NCBI RefSeq assembly: GCF_001679725.1
Contig: NZ_CP016282.1
Coordinates: 1,860,001-1,924,000 of the forward strand
From: Cryobacterium arcticum
GTDB lineage: Bacteria > Actinomycetota > Actinomycetes > Actinomycetales > Microbacteriaceae
DNA: 64,000 bases
Reading direction: 5' to 3'
This document shows, in pieces, positions 1 to 9,926 of the stretch. A program made the position numbers and the translations under genes. Each line of letters begins with the position of its first letter. The stretch's first letter is position 1. The notes beneath the pieces are model-generated. The model made no database searches. It was given only the letters and a program-made list of their open reading frames with translations, and was not told where the DNA came from.

Positions 1-1347
1 GCCGGCTTGGCATCCGCCTTCGGCGTTGTCCTCCTGCAGGTCACCAGCATGATCGGCACCATCGTCAGCGCCTCGGGGATGACAGACGTCGGCGCGGTGC
101 GCACCGCGCTCGACCTGGTCGCCTTCCTGTTCATCGCGATCGCCGTCTACGTGTCCGCGATCGTGACCACCAACACCGTGGCGACCATCATCGCCGGCCG
201 CACCCGCACCATCGCGCTGATGCGTCTGATCGGGTCCAGCGCCCGAGCGCAGCGCCGGGTCGTGGCCACCGACGGACTCACCGTGGGCGCGATCGGCGCG
301 GTCGCCGGCGCCGTGATCGGCACCCTGCTCAGTTTTGCGGGACTGCGCATCCTCGTCGCCACAGCTGTGCTGCCCGACCTCGATTACACCCTCATCGAAC
401 CTCTCCTGGCCCTTCCAGTGGCCGTGGTCGTGCTCTCCACCTGGGCCGCCGCGTGGGTGGGGTCTCGGCGGGTGCTCGGCGTCAGCCCGATGCAGGCCGT
501 CGGTGCGGCCGAGGAACGCTCCCGTGAGGAGACCGTCCGGCGCCCAGCGCGCACCGTCATCGCCGTCCTCCTCATGGGCGTGGGGATACTCCTCCTCGCC
601 GGAGGGGTGGTCGTGGGACAGGTCGCGCCGGAGGGGGTTCTGCTCGGCCTGCTCGGCGGCATCCTCTCGTTCAGCGGACTCGTGCTCGGTTCGCACCTGA
701 TCATGCCGCCGATCCTGGCCCTCGCAGGCCGGGTCTTGGGCGGCAGCGCGCCGGCACGCCTCGCCGCGGCCAACGCACAGCGGCACCCCGAGCGCAGCGC
801 GAGGGCCACCATCGGCCTGGTGATCGGGGTGACCCTCATCACGATGTTCGCGGTGGCCGGGTCCACCTTCGAGGTCATGATGCAGCGGACCATGGAGGAT
901 CCGGTTCTCCAGGCGGCCATCAGCGAGACCGTGGCGACGTCTCTGGCGGTGATCTCGGTGCTGGTCGGCTTCAGCGCCCTCATCGCGGCCGTGGGCATGG
1001 TCAACAATCTGGCGCAGAGCGTGCTGCAGCGCTCGCGTGAGATCGGGCTCCTGCGTGCGCTGGGCTTCACGGCAACCCAGGTGCGCTGGATGATCCTGGC
1101 CGAGAGCCTGCAGATGGCCGCAGCGGCCGTCGCCTTTGGTCTGGTCCTCGGCGTGTTCTACGGCTGGGCCGCCGCGCAGTCGCTCTTCGGTGCGGTCACC
1201 ATGGGCGGCCTGACCGCCCCAGCGGTGCCGTGGCTTCTGGTCGTGGGCTGTGTGGTCGGCACCGTGCTGCTCGCCGTCGCCGCCACGCTCGTGCCGGCCC
1301 GTCGCGCCGTGTCGGTGGCCCCGGTGACGGCACTGGCTGCCGCGTGA
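1..1347 (+). CDS. FtsX-like ABC transporter permease (5' partial)
   Basis: Membrane subunit of an ABC transporter of the FtsX/MacB type, which couples a cytoplasmic ATPase to export or mechanotransmission work. The reading frame is open to the window edge, so the N-terminus and probably the partner ATPase lie upstream. The visible 448 residues contain two FtsX halves. Each has hydrophobic spans and the typical basic loop: RTRTIALMRLIGSS near residue 70 and QRSREIGLLRALGF near residue 345. An Ala/Val/Leu-rich C-terminus ends in the usual P-A-R-R-A-V tail. The substrate cannot be deduced. The stop TGA is followed by only 40 bases before the leucine leader peptide. Confidence 0.85.
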   Translation, partial: AGLASAFGVVLLQVTSMIGTIVSASGMTDVGAVRTALDLVAFLFIAIAVYVSAIVTTNTVATIIAGRTRTIALMRLIGSSARAQRRVVATDGLTVGAIGAVAGAVIGTLLSFAGLRILVATAVLPDLDYTLIEPLLALPVAVVVLSTWAAAWVGSRRVLGVSPMQAVGAAEERSREETVRRPARTVIAVLLMGVGILLLAGGVVVGQVAPEGVLLGLLGGILSFSGLVLGSHLIMPPILALAGRVLGGSAPARLAAANAQRHPERSARATIGLVIGVTLITMFAVAGSTFEVMMQRTMEDPVLQAAISETVATSLAVISVLVGFSALIAAVGMVNNLAQSVLQRSREIGLLRALGFTATQVRWMILAESLQMAAAAVAFGLVLGVFYGWAAAQSLFGAVTMGGLTAPAVPWLLVVGCVVGTVLLAVAATLVPARRAVSVAPVTALAAA

Positions 1348-1352
1348 GCCAG

Positions 1353-1381
1353 GTGACCGCGCGGCAAAACGGTGTTACCCT
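1353..1381 (+). promoter_or_regulatory. Candidate leuA promoter (-35 GTGACC, -10 TACCCT)
   Basis: GTGACC (1353-1358) and TACCCT (1376-1381) are separated by 17 bases. The -10 fits the actinobacterial TAnnnT pattern. It ends 6 bases before the GTG of the leader peptide, so the predicted transcript would start at or next to that GTG and the leader peptide would be translated from a leaderless mRNA. The same -35 hexamer with the same spacing precedes the SPOR-like gene at 47448. Inference from sequence only. Confidence 0.5.
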
Positions 1382-1387
1382 CTTTGT

Positions 1388-1432
1388 GTGCTGTTCGGTC
1401 TGCTCCTCCTTAGCTGCCGCGACGAGTCCTAA
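1388..1432 (+). CDS. Leucine leader peptide (leuL-like)
   Basis: A 14-codon reading frame starting with GTG and ending in TAA, translating to MLFGLLLLSCRDES. Five of the 14 codons are leucine (CTG, CTG, CTC, CTC, CTT), four of them consecutive. Its 3' half forms the left arm of a perfect 11-bp hairpin located just before leuA. This is the arrangement expected of an attenuation leader in which ribosome stalling at scarce leucyl-tRNA changes the downstream RNA fold. Leucine leader peptides before leuA have been described by comparative genomics in actinobacteria. It is too short for standard gene callers. Confidence 0.75.
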   Translation: MLFGLLLLSCRDES

Positions 1433-1454
1433 TCTGAGGCCTCACTCGTCGCGG
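1417..1454 (+). promoter_or_regulatory. leuA attenuator-like hairpin
   Basis: CCGCGACGAGT (1417-1427) is exactly complementary to ACTCGTCGCGG (1444-1454), giving an 11-bp stem. A palindrome GAGGCCTC (1436-1443) sits in the loop. The left arm overlaps the last codons of the leader peptide, so a ribosome finishing the peptide would mask it. No U-tract follows, and the leuA Shine-Dalgarno lies about 30 bases downstream. Control could therefore act on translation or by Rho rather than by intrinsic termination. Confidence 0.7.
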
Positions 1455-1471
1455 AGTTCGTCGTCGGCTGA

Positions 1472-3265
<1,794 letters not shown>

Positions 3266-3280
3266 AACATCGAGCACAGA

Positions 3281-3318
3281 AAAAGCCCGGCTCCGACATC
3301 CGTCGGAGCCGGGCTTTT
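3281..3318. terminator. Bidirectional intrinsic terminator after leuA
   Basis: AAAAGCCCGGCTCCGAC (3281-3297) pairs perfectly with 3302-3318 across a 4-base loop, giving a 17-bp stem with a T run on each strand. It separates leuA from the convergent unknown gene and can stop transcription from both directions. Confidence 0.93.
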
Positions 3319-3332
3319 CTGACCTGTTCTCC

Positions 3333-4040
3333 TCACACCCGCAAGGCGCGCCGTGCGGCCTCCGGGCTCAACGGCTGCGGCATCACCACGGGTTCGCCCT
3401 CCGGCTTGCCCAGAACTCGCGTGGTGTCGTCGATCGCCTGCGAGAGCAGGGTGTACAGCCGCTCGTCCGTGTCGGGGATGCACGCCTCGGCGATGCCCTG
3501 CACGGTGATGCGGATGATCGACTCCGCGGTGCGGTCGGTGAACCGGGTACGCGACCACGATCCCACCGACCCCATGAACTCGCGCGCCCAGCGCTCGGTC
3601 TGCGGTGCCCGTTCGAAGGCCTCCCGCACCTGGTCTGAGACGGCGTCGGAGTCGCCCTCACTGAGCCGGGCCAGGTGGCGTTGGCAATTGAGGATCCCCA
3701 CGGCCAAAGCCCGCTGGTGGTCGGCACTGACCACCGGCAGACCGGCCGTCGCGGCCCGCAGGGCCACGACGAGGCGCACACGGGGGTCGTCCCCGCGCAG
3801 TCCGATCACCGACGGGATCAGAGTCATCAGGCGGGACCTGGCCTCGTCCGACGTGCAGTCGTTGACCATCCGGGCCAATGACGCCAGAACCGGGTGCGTG
3901 CAGGCCGGATGGTCGCTCCACGCTTCGCCGGACAGGTGCGAGGCGAACTCCATGAAGCACGCTCCGCTACGGGGGGACTTGTGTTTGCCCCGGGACAGGA
4001 CGGGCAACAGGTCGGGCACAGTGCCCTCGAATCGTTTCAT
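3333..4040 (-). CDS. Hypothetical protein, 235 aa
   Basis: I do not recognise this protein. The ATG at 4040 is chosen because GGGAGG lies 7 bases upstream; an in-frame extension to 4112 has no such signal. The predicted product is soluble, Arg-rich and largely helical, with one Cys-containing stretch near residue 15-45 (KHKSPRSGACFMEFAS, then DHPACTHPVLASLARM). No transmembrane segment, signal peptide or known catalytic motif is visible. Its mid-part (VRLVVALRAATAGLPVV, NCQRHLARL) looks like helical repeats. It is a single gene convergent with leuA and upstream of nothing on its strand. Composition resembles its neighbours, so there is no sign of recent transfer. Confidence 0.7.
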   Translation of the reverse strand: MKRFEGTVPDLLPVLSRGKHKSPRSGACFMEFASHLSGEAWSDHPACTHPVLASLARMVNDCTSDEARSRLMTLIPSVIGLRGDDPRVRLVVALRAATAGLPVVSADHQRALAVGILNCQRHLARLSEGDSDAVSDQVREAFERAPQTERWAREFMGSVGSWSRTRFTDRTAESIIRITVQGIAEACIPDTDERLYTLLSQAIDDTTRVLGKPEGEPVVMPQPLSPEAARRALRV

Positions 4041-4165
4041 GGAGTACCTCCCTGCGACGTGGTTGTGCCTCAATACTGACCCCAGATGCGGGGAAAGGCG
4101 AGGCTTAAACACGTGAGGGTGATAAATCCTCAGGAAAGGGTGAGGCGGCTCTCGGAGCCGGCCGG

Positions 4166-4930
4166 TCAGGGCCCGGCAGGGTCGGTGACCGGGGTCGTCT
4201 CTGCCGGGCTCGTCGTCGCCGTCACGCGTCGCCGGCGCGGCCAGGCGCGGAAGGGCGGTATCGAGCCGCGGCGGCGCCAGTGCGGCCAGCTACCGATGGC
4301 CCGCTGCTGCGGCAGGCTCCAGCCGAACCGGGCGGCGAGCACCCGGATCACGGTCGTGGCCACGACGCAAATCAGCGCGGCCACCGTGATCTGCACCTGC
4401 AGCACGACCAGCCCCACCAGCAGGCCGCAGCCCACCAGGGCCGCGACGGCGTAGAGCGAGCCGACGTGCATCACGGCGATCGGCACGTTGAGCATCATGT
4501 CCCGCAGCACCGACCCACCCACGGCCGACACCACGCCCACGAACAGCGCGGGGATCTCCGGCAGGCCCGCGGCGAGAGCCTTGGTGGTGCCGATCACGCC
4601 GAACAGGCCGATGGTCACGGCGTCGAGGGTGATGATGAGCGGTCCGAGCCGGTTGAACACGCTCTGCAGCGCCATGCCCAGCAGGGCGAAGGCCGCCGCG
4701 ACGGGCAGGTACCAGTTGCTCAGGAGCGCCGCCGGAACCCCGCCGAGCAGGATGTCGCGCAGCAGACCGCCGCCGAGCCCCACGGTGATGCCGATGATCG
4801 AGATGCCCAGCAGGTCCATCCGGCGGTCGGTGAACCGCCCGGCGAACATAGCGCCCTGGATGGCGCCGATGGCCACCGCCACGAGGTCGATCCAGAGCGG
4901 GATGGCGAAGAGCGGAGTGGGCACCGTCAA
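4166..4930 (-). CDS. TRIC-type trimeric cation channel family protein (YadS/UPF0126)
   Basis: Predicted inner-membrane channel of the TRIC/YadS family. Two homologous three-helix halves are visible. Each carries the hallmark Gly-rich kink and Arg-Asp: [16 protein letters not shown] near residue 55 and [15 protein letters not shown] near residue 140. Seven hydrophobic spans occupy about residues 12-205, followed by an Arg- and Thr-rich hydrophilic tail. Prokaryotic TRIC homologues conduct monovalent cations, but the physiological role here is unknown. The start is uncertain: TTG at 4930 or GTG at 4924. Neither has a clear Shine-Dalgarno, but TAGACA lies 6 bases before the GTG, as in the leaderless genes of this window. 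Confidence 0.85.
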   Translation of the reverse strand: MTVPTPLFAIPLWIDLVAVAIGAIQGAMFAGRFTDRRMDLLGISIIGITVGLGGGLLRDILLGGVPAALLSNWYLPVAAAFALLGMALQSVFNRLGPLIITLDAVTIGLFGVIGTTKALAAGLPEIPALFVGVVSAVGGSVLRDMMLNVPIAVMHVGSLYAVAALVGCGLLVGLVVLQVQITVAALICVVATTVIRVLAARFGWSLPQQRAIGSWPHWRRRGSIPPFRAWPRRRRVTATTSPAETTPVTDPAGP

Positions 4931-4997
4931 TGTCTACCACGGCGGGTGTCCCGGCGCTTCGCGTCGGCATCCGCCCCGGAGGGTGGGAGAATTGACC

Positions 4998-5720
4998 GTG
5001 CCCGTTTATCGTGATGAAGCCGTCGTGCTGCGCACCCACAAACTGGGTGAGGCCGACCGCATCATCACCATGCTCACCCGGCAGCACGGCAAGGTGCGCG
5101 CCGTCGCCAAGGGGGTGCGCCGCACCGCCTCCAAGTTCGGGGCCAGGCTCGAGCCGTTCATGGTCGTGGATGTTCAGCTCTACGAAGGCCGCAGTCTCGA
5201 CATCGTCAACCAGGCGGAGTCGATCGGCTCCTACGGCGCGGCCATCACGTCCGACTACGGCAGCTACACGGCCGCGAGCGCCATGGTCGAGACCGCCGAC
5301 AAGCTCACCGAATCGGAGGGGTCCCTGCAGCAATACCTGCTGCTGGTCGGCGCACTCCGGTCGCTGTCCCGTCGCGAACACGGCTCCGGCGCCACCCTGG
5401 ACTCCTACCTGCTGCGGTCCCTCTCCATGGCCGGCTGGGCGCCGAGCTTCCAGGACTGTGCCCGCTGCGGCAGGCCGGGTCCGCACTCGGCCTTCGTCGT
5501 GCAGGTGGGCGGCGTCGTCTGCGACTCCTGCGCCGCACCGGGGTCACCCAGGTTGGACCCGGACACGATCGCCCTGCTCGCAGCCCTGCTCACCGGCGAC
5601 TGGGCCCACACGGCCGCCGCCGAACCATCCACCCAGGCCCGGGCCACCGGGGTCGTCGCCGCGTACACGCAGTGGCACCTCGGCCGGGGCCTTCGATCTC
5701 TGGAGCACGTGCGCCCATGA
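4998..5720 (+). CDS. recO: DNA repair protein RecO
   Basis: RecO loads RecA on SSB-coated single-stranded DNA with RecR and anneals strands during recombinational repair. The 240-residue product begins [21 protein letters not shown], the typical RecO OB-fold start, which fixes the GTG at 4998. GGGAGA lies about 8 bases upstream. A TTG two codons earlier is a weaker alternative. A zinc-finger pair is visible near residues 154-178: CARCGRPG then CDSCAAPG. Its stop overlaps the uppS start (ATGA), so the two are translationally coupled. It is the first gene of a seven-gene operon running to dnaG. Confidence 0.95.
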   Translation: MPVYRDEAVVLRTHKLGEADRIITMLTRQHGKVRAVAKGVRRTASKFGARLEPFMVVDVQLYEGRSLDIVNQAESIGSYGAAITSDYGSYTAASAMVETADKLTESEGSLQQYLLLVGALRSLSRREHGSGATLDSYLLRSLSMAGWAPSFQDCARCGRPGPHSAFVVQVGGVVCDSCAAPGSPRLDPDTIALLAALLTGDWAHTAAAEPSTQARATGVVAAYTQWHLGRGLRSLEHVRP

Positions 5721-6544
5721 CGCCGAACCCCTTCCGTCCCGCATCGGCCACGCCGTACACGCACAAGGACGCCGTGCCGTTCAAGCCCGTGGACTGGACG
5801 GGGCTCTACCCTCCGGCCCTGCCCGCCAAGGTCGTGCCGGAGCACGTCGCCGTGGTCATGGACGGCAACGGCCGGTGGGCCAACGCCCGCGGGCTGTCCA
5901 GGGTCGAGGGCCACAAGGCAGGCGAGGCCGCCCTGCTCGACGTCGTCGCCGGCGCCATCCAGATCGGGGTCAAGCACCTCAGCGTCTACGCGTTCTCCAC
6001 CGAGAACTGGAAGCGCTCCCCGGACGAGGTGCGGTTCCTGATGGGGTTCAACCGCGACGTGTTGCACCGCCGGAGGGACCAGCTCAACGACTGGGGCGTC
6101 CGGGTGCGCTGGGCAGGGCGGAAGCCGAAGCTGTGGGCGTCCGTGATCAACGAACTCCAGTACGCCGAGAAGCTCACCGCGGGCAACGACGTGCTCACCC
6201 TCACCATGTGCGTCAACTACGGCGGCCGCACCGAGATCGCGGATGCCGTGCGCGCGCTGGCCGAAGACGTCGCTGCCGGCCGGCTCAAGCCGTCCGGCAT
6301 CACCGAGAAATCCATCCAGCGCCACCTCTACACGGCCGCGCTGCCCGACGTCGACCTCTTCGTGCGCAGCTCCGGTGAGCAGCGCACCAGCAACTTCATG
6401 CTCTGGCAGAGCGCCTACGCCGAGATGGTGTTCCTCGACACCCTCTGGCCGGACTTCTCCCGGGTCGACCTCTGGCACGCCATCGAGCTCTACGCCTCCC
6501 GCAATCGGCGCTACGGCGGAGCCGTCGACACGCCCACGGCCTGA
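5717..6544 (+). CDS. uppS: Isoprenyl (undecaprenyl) diphosphate synthase
   Basis: A cis-prenyltransferase that extends farnesyl diphosphate with isopentenyl diphosphate to make the polyprenyl carrier for peptidoglycan and other wall glycans; it is cytosolic and membrane-associated. The 275-residue protein shows the signature [17 protein letters not shown] (catalytic Asp near residue 51). [15 protein letters not shown] follows, then [20 protein letters not shown] near the C-terminus and the final [11 protein letters not shown]. In most homologues the region near residue 218 reads R-T-S-G-E-x-R-x-S; here it is RSSGEQRTS. The ATG overlaps the recO stop by 4 bases. Confidence 0.96.
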   Translation: MTPNPFRPASATPYTHKDAVPFKPVDWTGLYPPALPAKVVPEHVAVVMDGNGRWANARGLSRVEGHKAGEAALLDVVAGAIQIGVKHLSVYAFSTENWKRSPDEVRFLMGFNRDVLHRRRDQLNDWGVRVRWAGRKPKLWASVINELQYAEKLTAGNDVLTLTMCVNYGGRTEIADAVRALAEDVAAGRLKPSGITEKSIQRHLYTAALPDVDLFVRSSGEQRTSNFMLWQSAYAEMVFLDTLWPDFSRVDLWHAIELYASRNRRYGGAVDTPTA

Positions 6545-6596
6545 CCGAGAACACCACCCGGGAATATCTGGAGGGGCCGCTCGGGTTAGCCCTCCT

Positions 6597-7280
6597 GTGA
6601 GCGAAACCATCAAAGTAGACATCTGGTCCGACGTGCAGTGCCCCTGGTGCTACATCGGCAAACGCAAGTTCGAGGCCGGCGTGGCCGCCTCCGGCACCAA
6701 GGTCGAGGTGGAGTACCACTCCTTCGAACTTGCGCCGGACACCCCGGTGGACTTCGCCGGCAGCCCGGTGGACTACCTCAGCGAGCGCAAGGGCATCCCC
6801 GTGCCGCAGGTCCTCGAGATGCTCGAACGGGTCACCGGCATCGCCGAGAGCGTCGGGCTGCACTACGACTACGACTCCGTGCACCAGACCAACACCGTCA
6901 AGGCCCACGAACTCCTGCACTACGCCAAGGCACACGGCGTGCAGCTGGAGATGAAGGAAGCACTGCTCAAGGCCTACTTCGTCGACGGCGGCCATGTCGG
7001 CCGCATCGAGGACCTCGCCGACCTGGCCGCCACGGTGGGCCTGGACAAGGCCGACGTCGTGCGCTCCCTGACCTCGAACGAGCACCTCGCCGCCGTCAAG
7101 GCCGATGTCGCCCAGGCCGCCGAATACGGCATCAACGGGGTGCCGTTCTTCGTGATCGACGGCAAGTACGGCATCTCCGGCGCGCAGGACCCGTCCACCT
7201 TCGCCCAGGCACTGCGCCAGGTGCAGGGCGAGAAAGCCGACTCCGCCACCACCACAGCCACCGAGGAGACCCACGCATGA
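6597..7280 (+). CDS. DsbA-family (FrnE-like) thiol oxidoreductase
   Basis: A cytosolic thioredoxin-fold protein of the FrnE branch of the DsbA family, 227 aa with no signal peptide. The active-site CPWC lies at about residues 14-17 (SDVQCPWCYIGKRKFE). The helical insertion and the cis-Pro loop GINGVPFFVIDGKYG near residue 180 are both present. FrnE relatives act as polyketide or disulfide oxidoreductases and in stress resistance; the substrate here is unknown. GTG 6597 is the start that gives SETIKVDIW at the N-terminus. The Shine-Dalgarno is weak. The stop overlaps the ATG of a 44-residue Cys-tailed protein (ATGA), pointing to coupled expression. Confidence 0.92.
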   Translation: MSETIKVDIWSDVQCPWCYIGKRKFEAGVAASGTKVEVEYHSFELAPDTPVDFAGSPVDYLSERKGIPVPQVLEMLERVTGIAESVGLHYDYDSVHQTNTVKAHELLHYAKAHGVQLEMKEALLKAYFVDGGHVGRIEDLADLAATVGLDKADVVRSLTSNEHLAAVKADVAQAAEYGINGVPFFVIDGKYGISGAQDPSTFAQALRQVQGEKADSATTTATEETHA

Positions 7281-7411
7281 GTGACAACACCACCGGAACC
7301 GACACCAGCACGGTCACCGAAGCACCCGCAACACTCCGCCCCATCATCCAGCTGCTCGAGCAGGACGACACGGCCGGCGGATGCTGCGGCGACGGTTCCT
7401 GCGCCCTCTAG
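7277..7411 (+). CDS. Cys-tailed microprotein, 44 aa
   Basis: A small protein whose ATG overlaps the stop of the DsbA-family gene by 4 bases, so translation by re-initiation is likely. The N-terminal half is Thr/Ser-rich and probably disordered. A short helix follows (LRPIIQLLEQDD), and the chain ends in the Cys-rich tail AGGCCGDGSCAL. Three cysteines in C-C-x3-C spacing could bind a metal or serve as a redox partner of the upstream CPWC protein. That role is inference from context. No family is known to me with certainty. Gene density, frame and overlap support a real gene. Confidence 0.75.
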   Translation: MSDNTTGTDTSTVTEAPATLRPIIQLLEQDDTAGGCCGDGSCAL

Positions 7412-7480
7412 CCGCCTCTCTTTCCAACGTCGGCCGGGCGTGGCGAACGAACACAGCAGGGTCTGGGAGAATTGGACACG

Positions 7481-8644
7481 ATGAACACTTCGACTCCCAC
7501 GCAGAATCTGATGGCACCGCTTCGAATCGGTGACATCGAACTCGACGTGCCCGTGGTCCTCGCACCCATGGCCGGCATCACCAACACCGCATTCCGCCGG
7601 CTCTGCCGCGAATACGGAGCCGGTCTCTACGTCAGCGAGATGATCACCTCACGGGCGCTCGTGGAGCGCACCACCGAGTCGATGCGCCTGATCACCCACC
7701 ACGAGACCGAGAAGACCCGCTCCATCCAGCTCTACGGCGTGGACCCGAAGACCGTCTCAGAGGCCGTCACGATGCTCGTCGCCGAGGACCGTGCCGACCA
7801 CATCGACCTGAACTTCGGCTGCCCGGTCCCCAAGGTCACCCGCAAGGGCGGGGGAGCGGCGCTGCCGTGGAAGATCACCCTGTTCCGTGAGATCGTCGAG
7901 GCCGCCGTCTCGGCCGCCGGCACGATCCCGCTCACCGTCAAGATGCGCAAGGGCATCGACTCCGACCACCTCACCTACCTCGAGGCCGGCCGGGTCGCCG
8001 AGGGAGCCGGCGTCGCGGCCATCGCGCTGCACGCCCGCACCGCAGCGGACTACTACTCCGGCCACGCCGACTGGGCGGCCATCGAGACCCTCAAGAACAC
8101 CATCACGAGCGTCCCCGTGCTCGGCAACGGCGATATCTGGTCCGCCGCAGACGCGCTGCGCATGGTCGACGAAACCGGCTGCGACGGCGTCGTCGTCGGT
8201 CGTGGCTGCCTCGGCCGCCCCTGGCTATTCGGCGACCTGGCCGCGGCCTTCCGCGGCGACGTCCTCAAGGCCGAACCGACCCTCGGCCAGGTGGCGGATG
8301 CCTTCCGCCGGCACGCCGAACTGCTCACCGAGTTCTTCGAGAGCGAGGAACGCGCCTGCCGCGACATCCGCAAGCATGTGGCCTGGTACTTCAAGGGCTA
8401 CCCGGTCGGCGGCGACCTGCGCGCCAGCCTCGCCTCCGTGGTGTCGCTCGAGCAGCTCGACGAGCTGCTGGCCACCATGGACCCCGACCAGCCGTACCCC
8501 GGCATCGGGGCCGAAGGCCAGCGCGGCCGCGCGGGAAGCCCCAAGAAGACCTCCCTGCCCGAGCGCTGGCTCGACTCGCGCGAGATCGCGGGCGCCGAGC
8601 GCAGCAACCTCACCGAGGGCGAGGGGGACACCAGCGGTGGTTAA
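7481..8644 (+). CDS. dusB: tRNA-dihydrouridine synthase (DusB type)
   Basis: An FMN- and NADPH-dependent enzyme that reduces uridines in the tRNA D-loop. The 387-residue protein shows the FMN-barrel start VVLAPMAGITNTAFR and the catalytic-Cys motif DLNFGCPVPKVTRKGGGAALP (Cys near residue 112). HARTAADYYSGHADW and NGDIWSAADA follow, then the VVGRGCLGRPWLF phosphate site. GGGAGA sits 10 bases before ATG 7481; an upstream TTG at 7472 is less likely. The Gly/Ser/Glu-rich C-terminal extension after SLPERW is common in actinobacteria. The stop overlaps the dgt start by 8 bases. Confidence 0.94.
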   Translation: MNTSTPTQNLMAPLRIGDIELDVPVVLAPMAGITNTAFRRLCREYGAGLYVSEMITSRALVERTTESMRLITHHETEKTRSIQLYGVDPKTVSEAVTMLVAEDRADHIDLNFGCPVPKVTRKGGGAALPWKITLFREIVEAAVSAAGTIPLTVKMRKGIDSDHLTYLEAGRVAEGAGVAAIALHARTAADYYSGHADWAAIETLKNTITSVPVLGNGDIWSAADALRMVDETGCDGVVVGRGCLGRPWLFGDLAAAFRGDVLKAEPTLGQVADAFRRHAELLTEFFESEERACRDIRKHVAWYFKGYPVGGDLRASLASVVSLEQLDELLATMDPDQPYPGIGAEGQRGRAGSPKKTSLPERWLDSREIAGAERSNLTEGEGDTSGG

Positions 8645-9926
8645 CCAGACCGGATACAGCGTCCACGACGAAGCCAGGTTCCGGCCGGAGGAGCACGACT
8701 CCAGCCGGAGCGACTTCGCCCGCGACCGCGCCAGGCTGCTGCACTCCAGCGCCCTGCGCCGCCTGGCCGCCAAAACTCAGGTGCTCAGCCCCGCCGCGGG
8801 ACTGGACTTCGCGCGCAACCGGCTGACCCACTCGCTCGAGGTCGCCCAGATCGGCCGGGAGATCGCGCTGCGCCTGGCGTTGGATCCCGACATCGTCGAC
8901 ACCGCCTGCCTCGCGCACGACATCGGGCATCCGCCCTTCGGCCACAACGGCGAGAAGGCCCTCAACACCTGGGCGTCCGACATCGGCGGGTTCGAGGGCA
9001 ACGCGCAGACCCTGCGCCTGCTCAGCCGCCTCGAACCCAAGGTGTTCGGCGACCGGGGCGAGAGCTACGGGCTCAACCTCACCCGGGCCAGCCTGGACGC
9101 CAGCTGCAAGTACCCCTGGGCCGCCGATTCCTCGGTCGCCGACCCCAGCGGCCGCGCCAAATTCGGCTTCTACGAGGACGACCGGGCCGCGTTCGAGTGG
9201 TTGCGCCAGGACGCCCCCGACCGGCAGCTCTGCGTCGAGGCGCAGGTCATGGACCTCTCCGACGACATCGCCTACTCGGTGCACGACTTCGAGGATGCCG
9301 TGGTCAGCGGCTACCTCGACGTCGAACTGCTGGGCAACCGCGGCGACCACGACGCCCTGGTCACCTCCATGTACGAGTGGACCGGCGGCCAATTCAGCCA
9401 CGACGAACTGCGTGCCGCCTTCGACAGGCTCGACGCCCTCGACGTGTGGCTGCACAGCTACAGCGCAGGACGCCGGGACCAGGGGCGACTGAAGAACCTC
9501 ACCAGCCAGCTCATCGGCCGGTTCAGCGGCGCGGCGGTCGCGGCCACCAAAGCCAGCTACCCCGACCGGCACCTGATCCGCTTCAACGCCCACGTGGTCG
9601 TCCCGCGCGACGTGCAGGCCGAGATCGGCGTGCTCAAGGGCATCGTCGCCGCCTTCGTGATGTCCACCCATGTGCGCCAACCGATCTACGTTGAACAGCG
9701 CGAGACGCTGGTCTACCTCGCCGACACCCTGTTCGCCACGGGCGACGAGCACCTCGACCCTGGCTTCCGCGAGGACTGGGCGGCGGCGTCCGACGACTCC
9801 GCCCGCAAGCGCGTCGTCGTCGACCAGGTCGCCAGCCTCACCGATCAGAGCGCCATCGCCCTGCACCGCCGGCTGCAGCTCACCCGGGAACCGGCACGAA
9901 CGAGCGGTGACGCATGGCAGGGCTGA
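8637..9926 (+). CDS. dgt: Deoxyguanosinetriphosphate triphosphohydrolase
   Basis: An HD-domain dNTPase that hydrolyses dGTP (and often other dNTPs) to deoxynucleoside and triphosphate, helping to set dNTP pools. The 429-residue protein carries the metal-binding pattern RLTHSLEVAQIGREI (His), ACLAHDIGHPPFGHNGE (His-Asp), and DDIAYSVHDFEDAV (Asp). The start GTG 8637 gives VNQTGYSVHDEARF and is preceded by a GAGGGGGAC Shine-Dalgarno inside dusB. It overlaps dusB by 8 bases and dnaG by 13. The dgt-dnaG pair is conserved across actinobacteria and links nucleotide pools to priming. Confidence 0.95.
   Translation: MVNQTGYSVHDEARFRPEEHDSSRSDFARDRARLLHSSALRRLAAKTQVLSPAAGLDFARNRLTHSLEVAQIGREIALRLALDPDIVDTACLAHDIGHPPFGHNGEKALNTWASDIGGFEGNAQTLRLLSRLEPKVFGDRGESYGLNLTRASLDASCKYPWAADSSVADPSGRAKFGFYEDDRAAFEWLRQDAPDRQLCVEAQVMDLSDDIAYSVHDFEDAVVSGYLDVELLGNRGDHDALVTSMYEWTGGQFSHDELRAAFDRLDALDVWLHSYSAGRRDQGRLKNLTSQLIGRFSGAAVAATKASYPDRHLIRFNAHVVVPRDVQAEIGVLKGIVAAFVMSTHVRQPIYVEQRETLVYLADTLFATGDEHLDPGFREDWAAASDDSARKRVVVDQVASLTDQSAIALHRRLQLTREPARTSGDAWQG

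Noticed and set aside
1388..1454. T-box riboswitch before leuA
   Set aside because: The leader is too short and lacks the T-box AGGGTGG-type sequence and specifier stem; the Leu-rich peptide explains the hairpin better.
4488..4997. N-terminal extension of recO by 170 codons
   Set aside because: The extension is antisense to the TRIC gene; RecO starts at the GTG giving [10 protein letters not shown], next to a Shine-Dalgarno.
4924..4997. Leaderless promoter for recO
   Set aside because: GAGAAT before GTG 4998 has only 5 bases spacing and doubles as a Shine-Dalgarno; evidence too weak to list.
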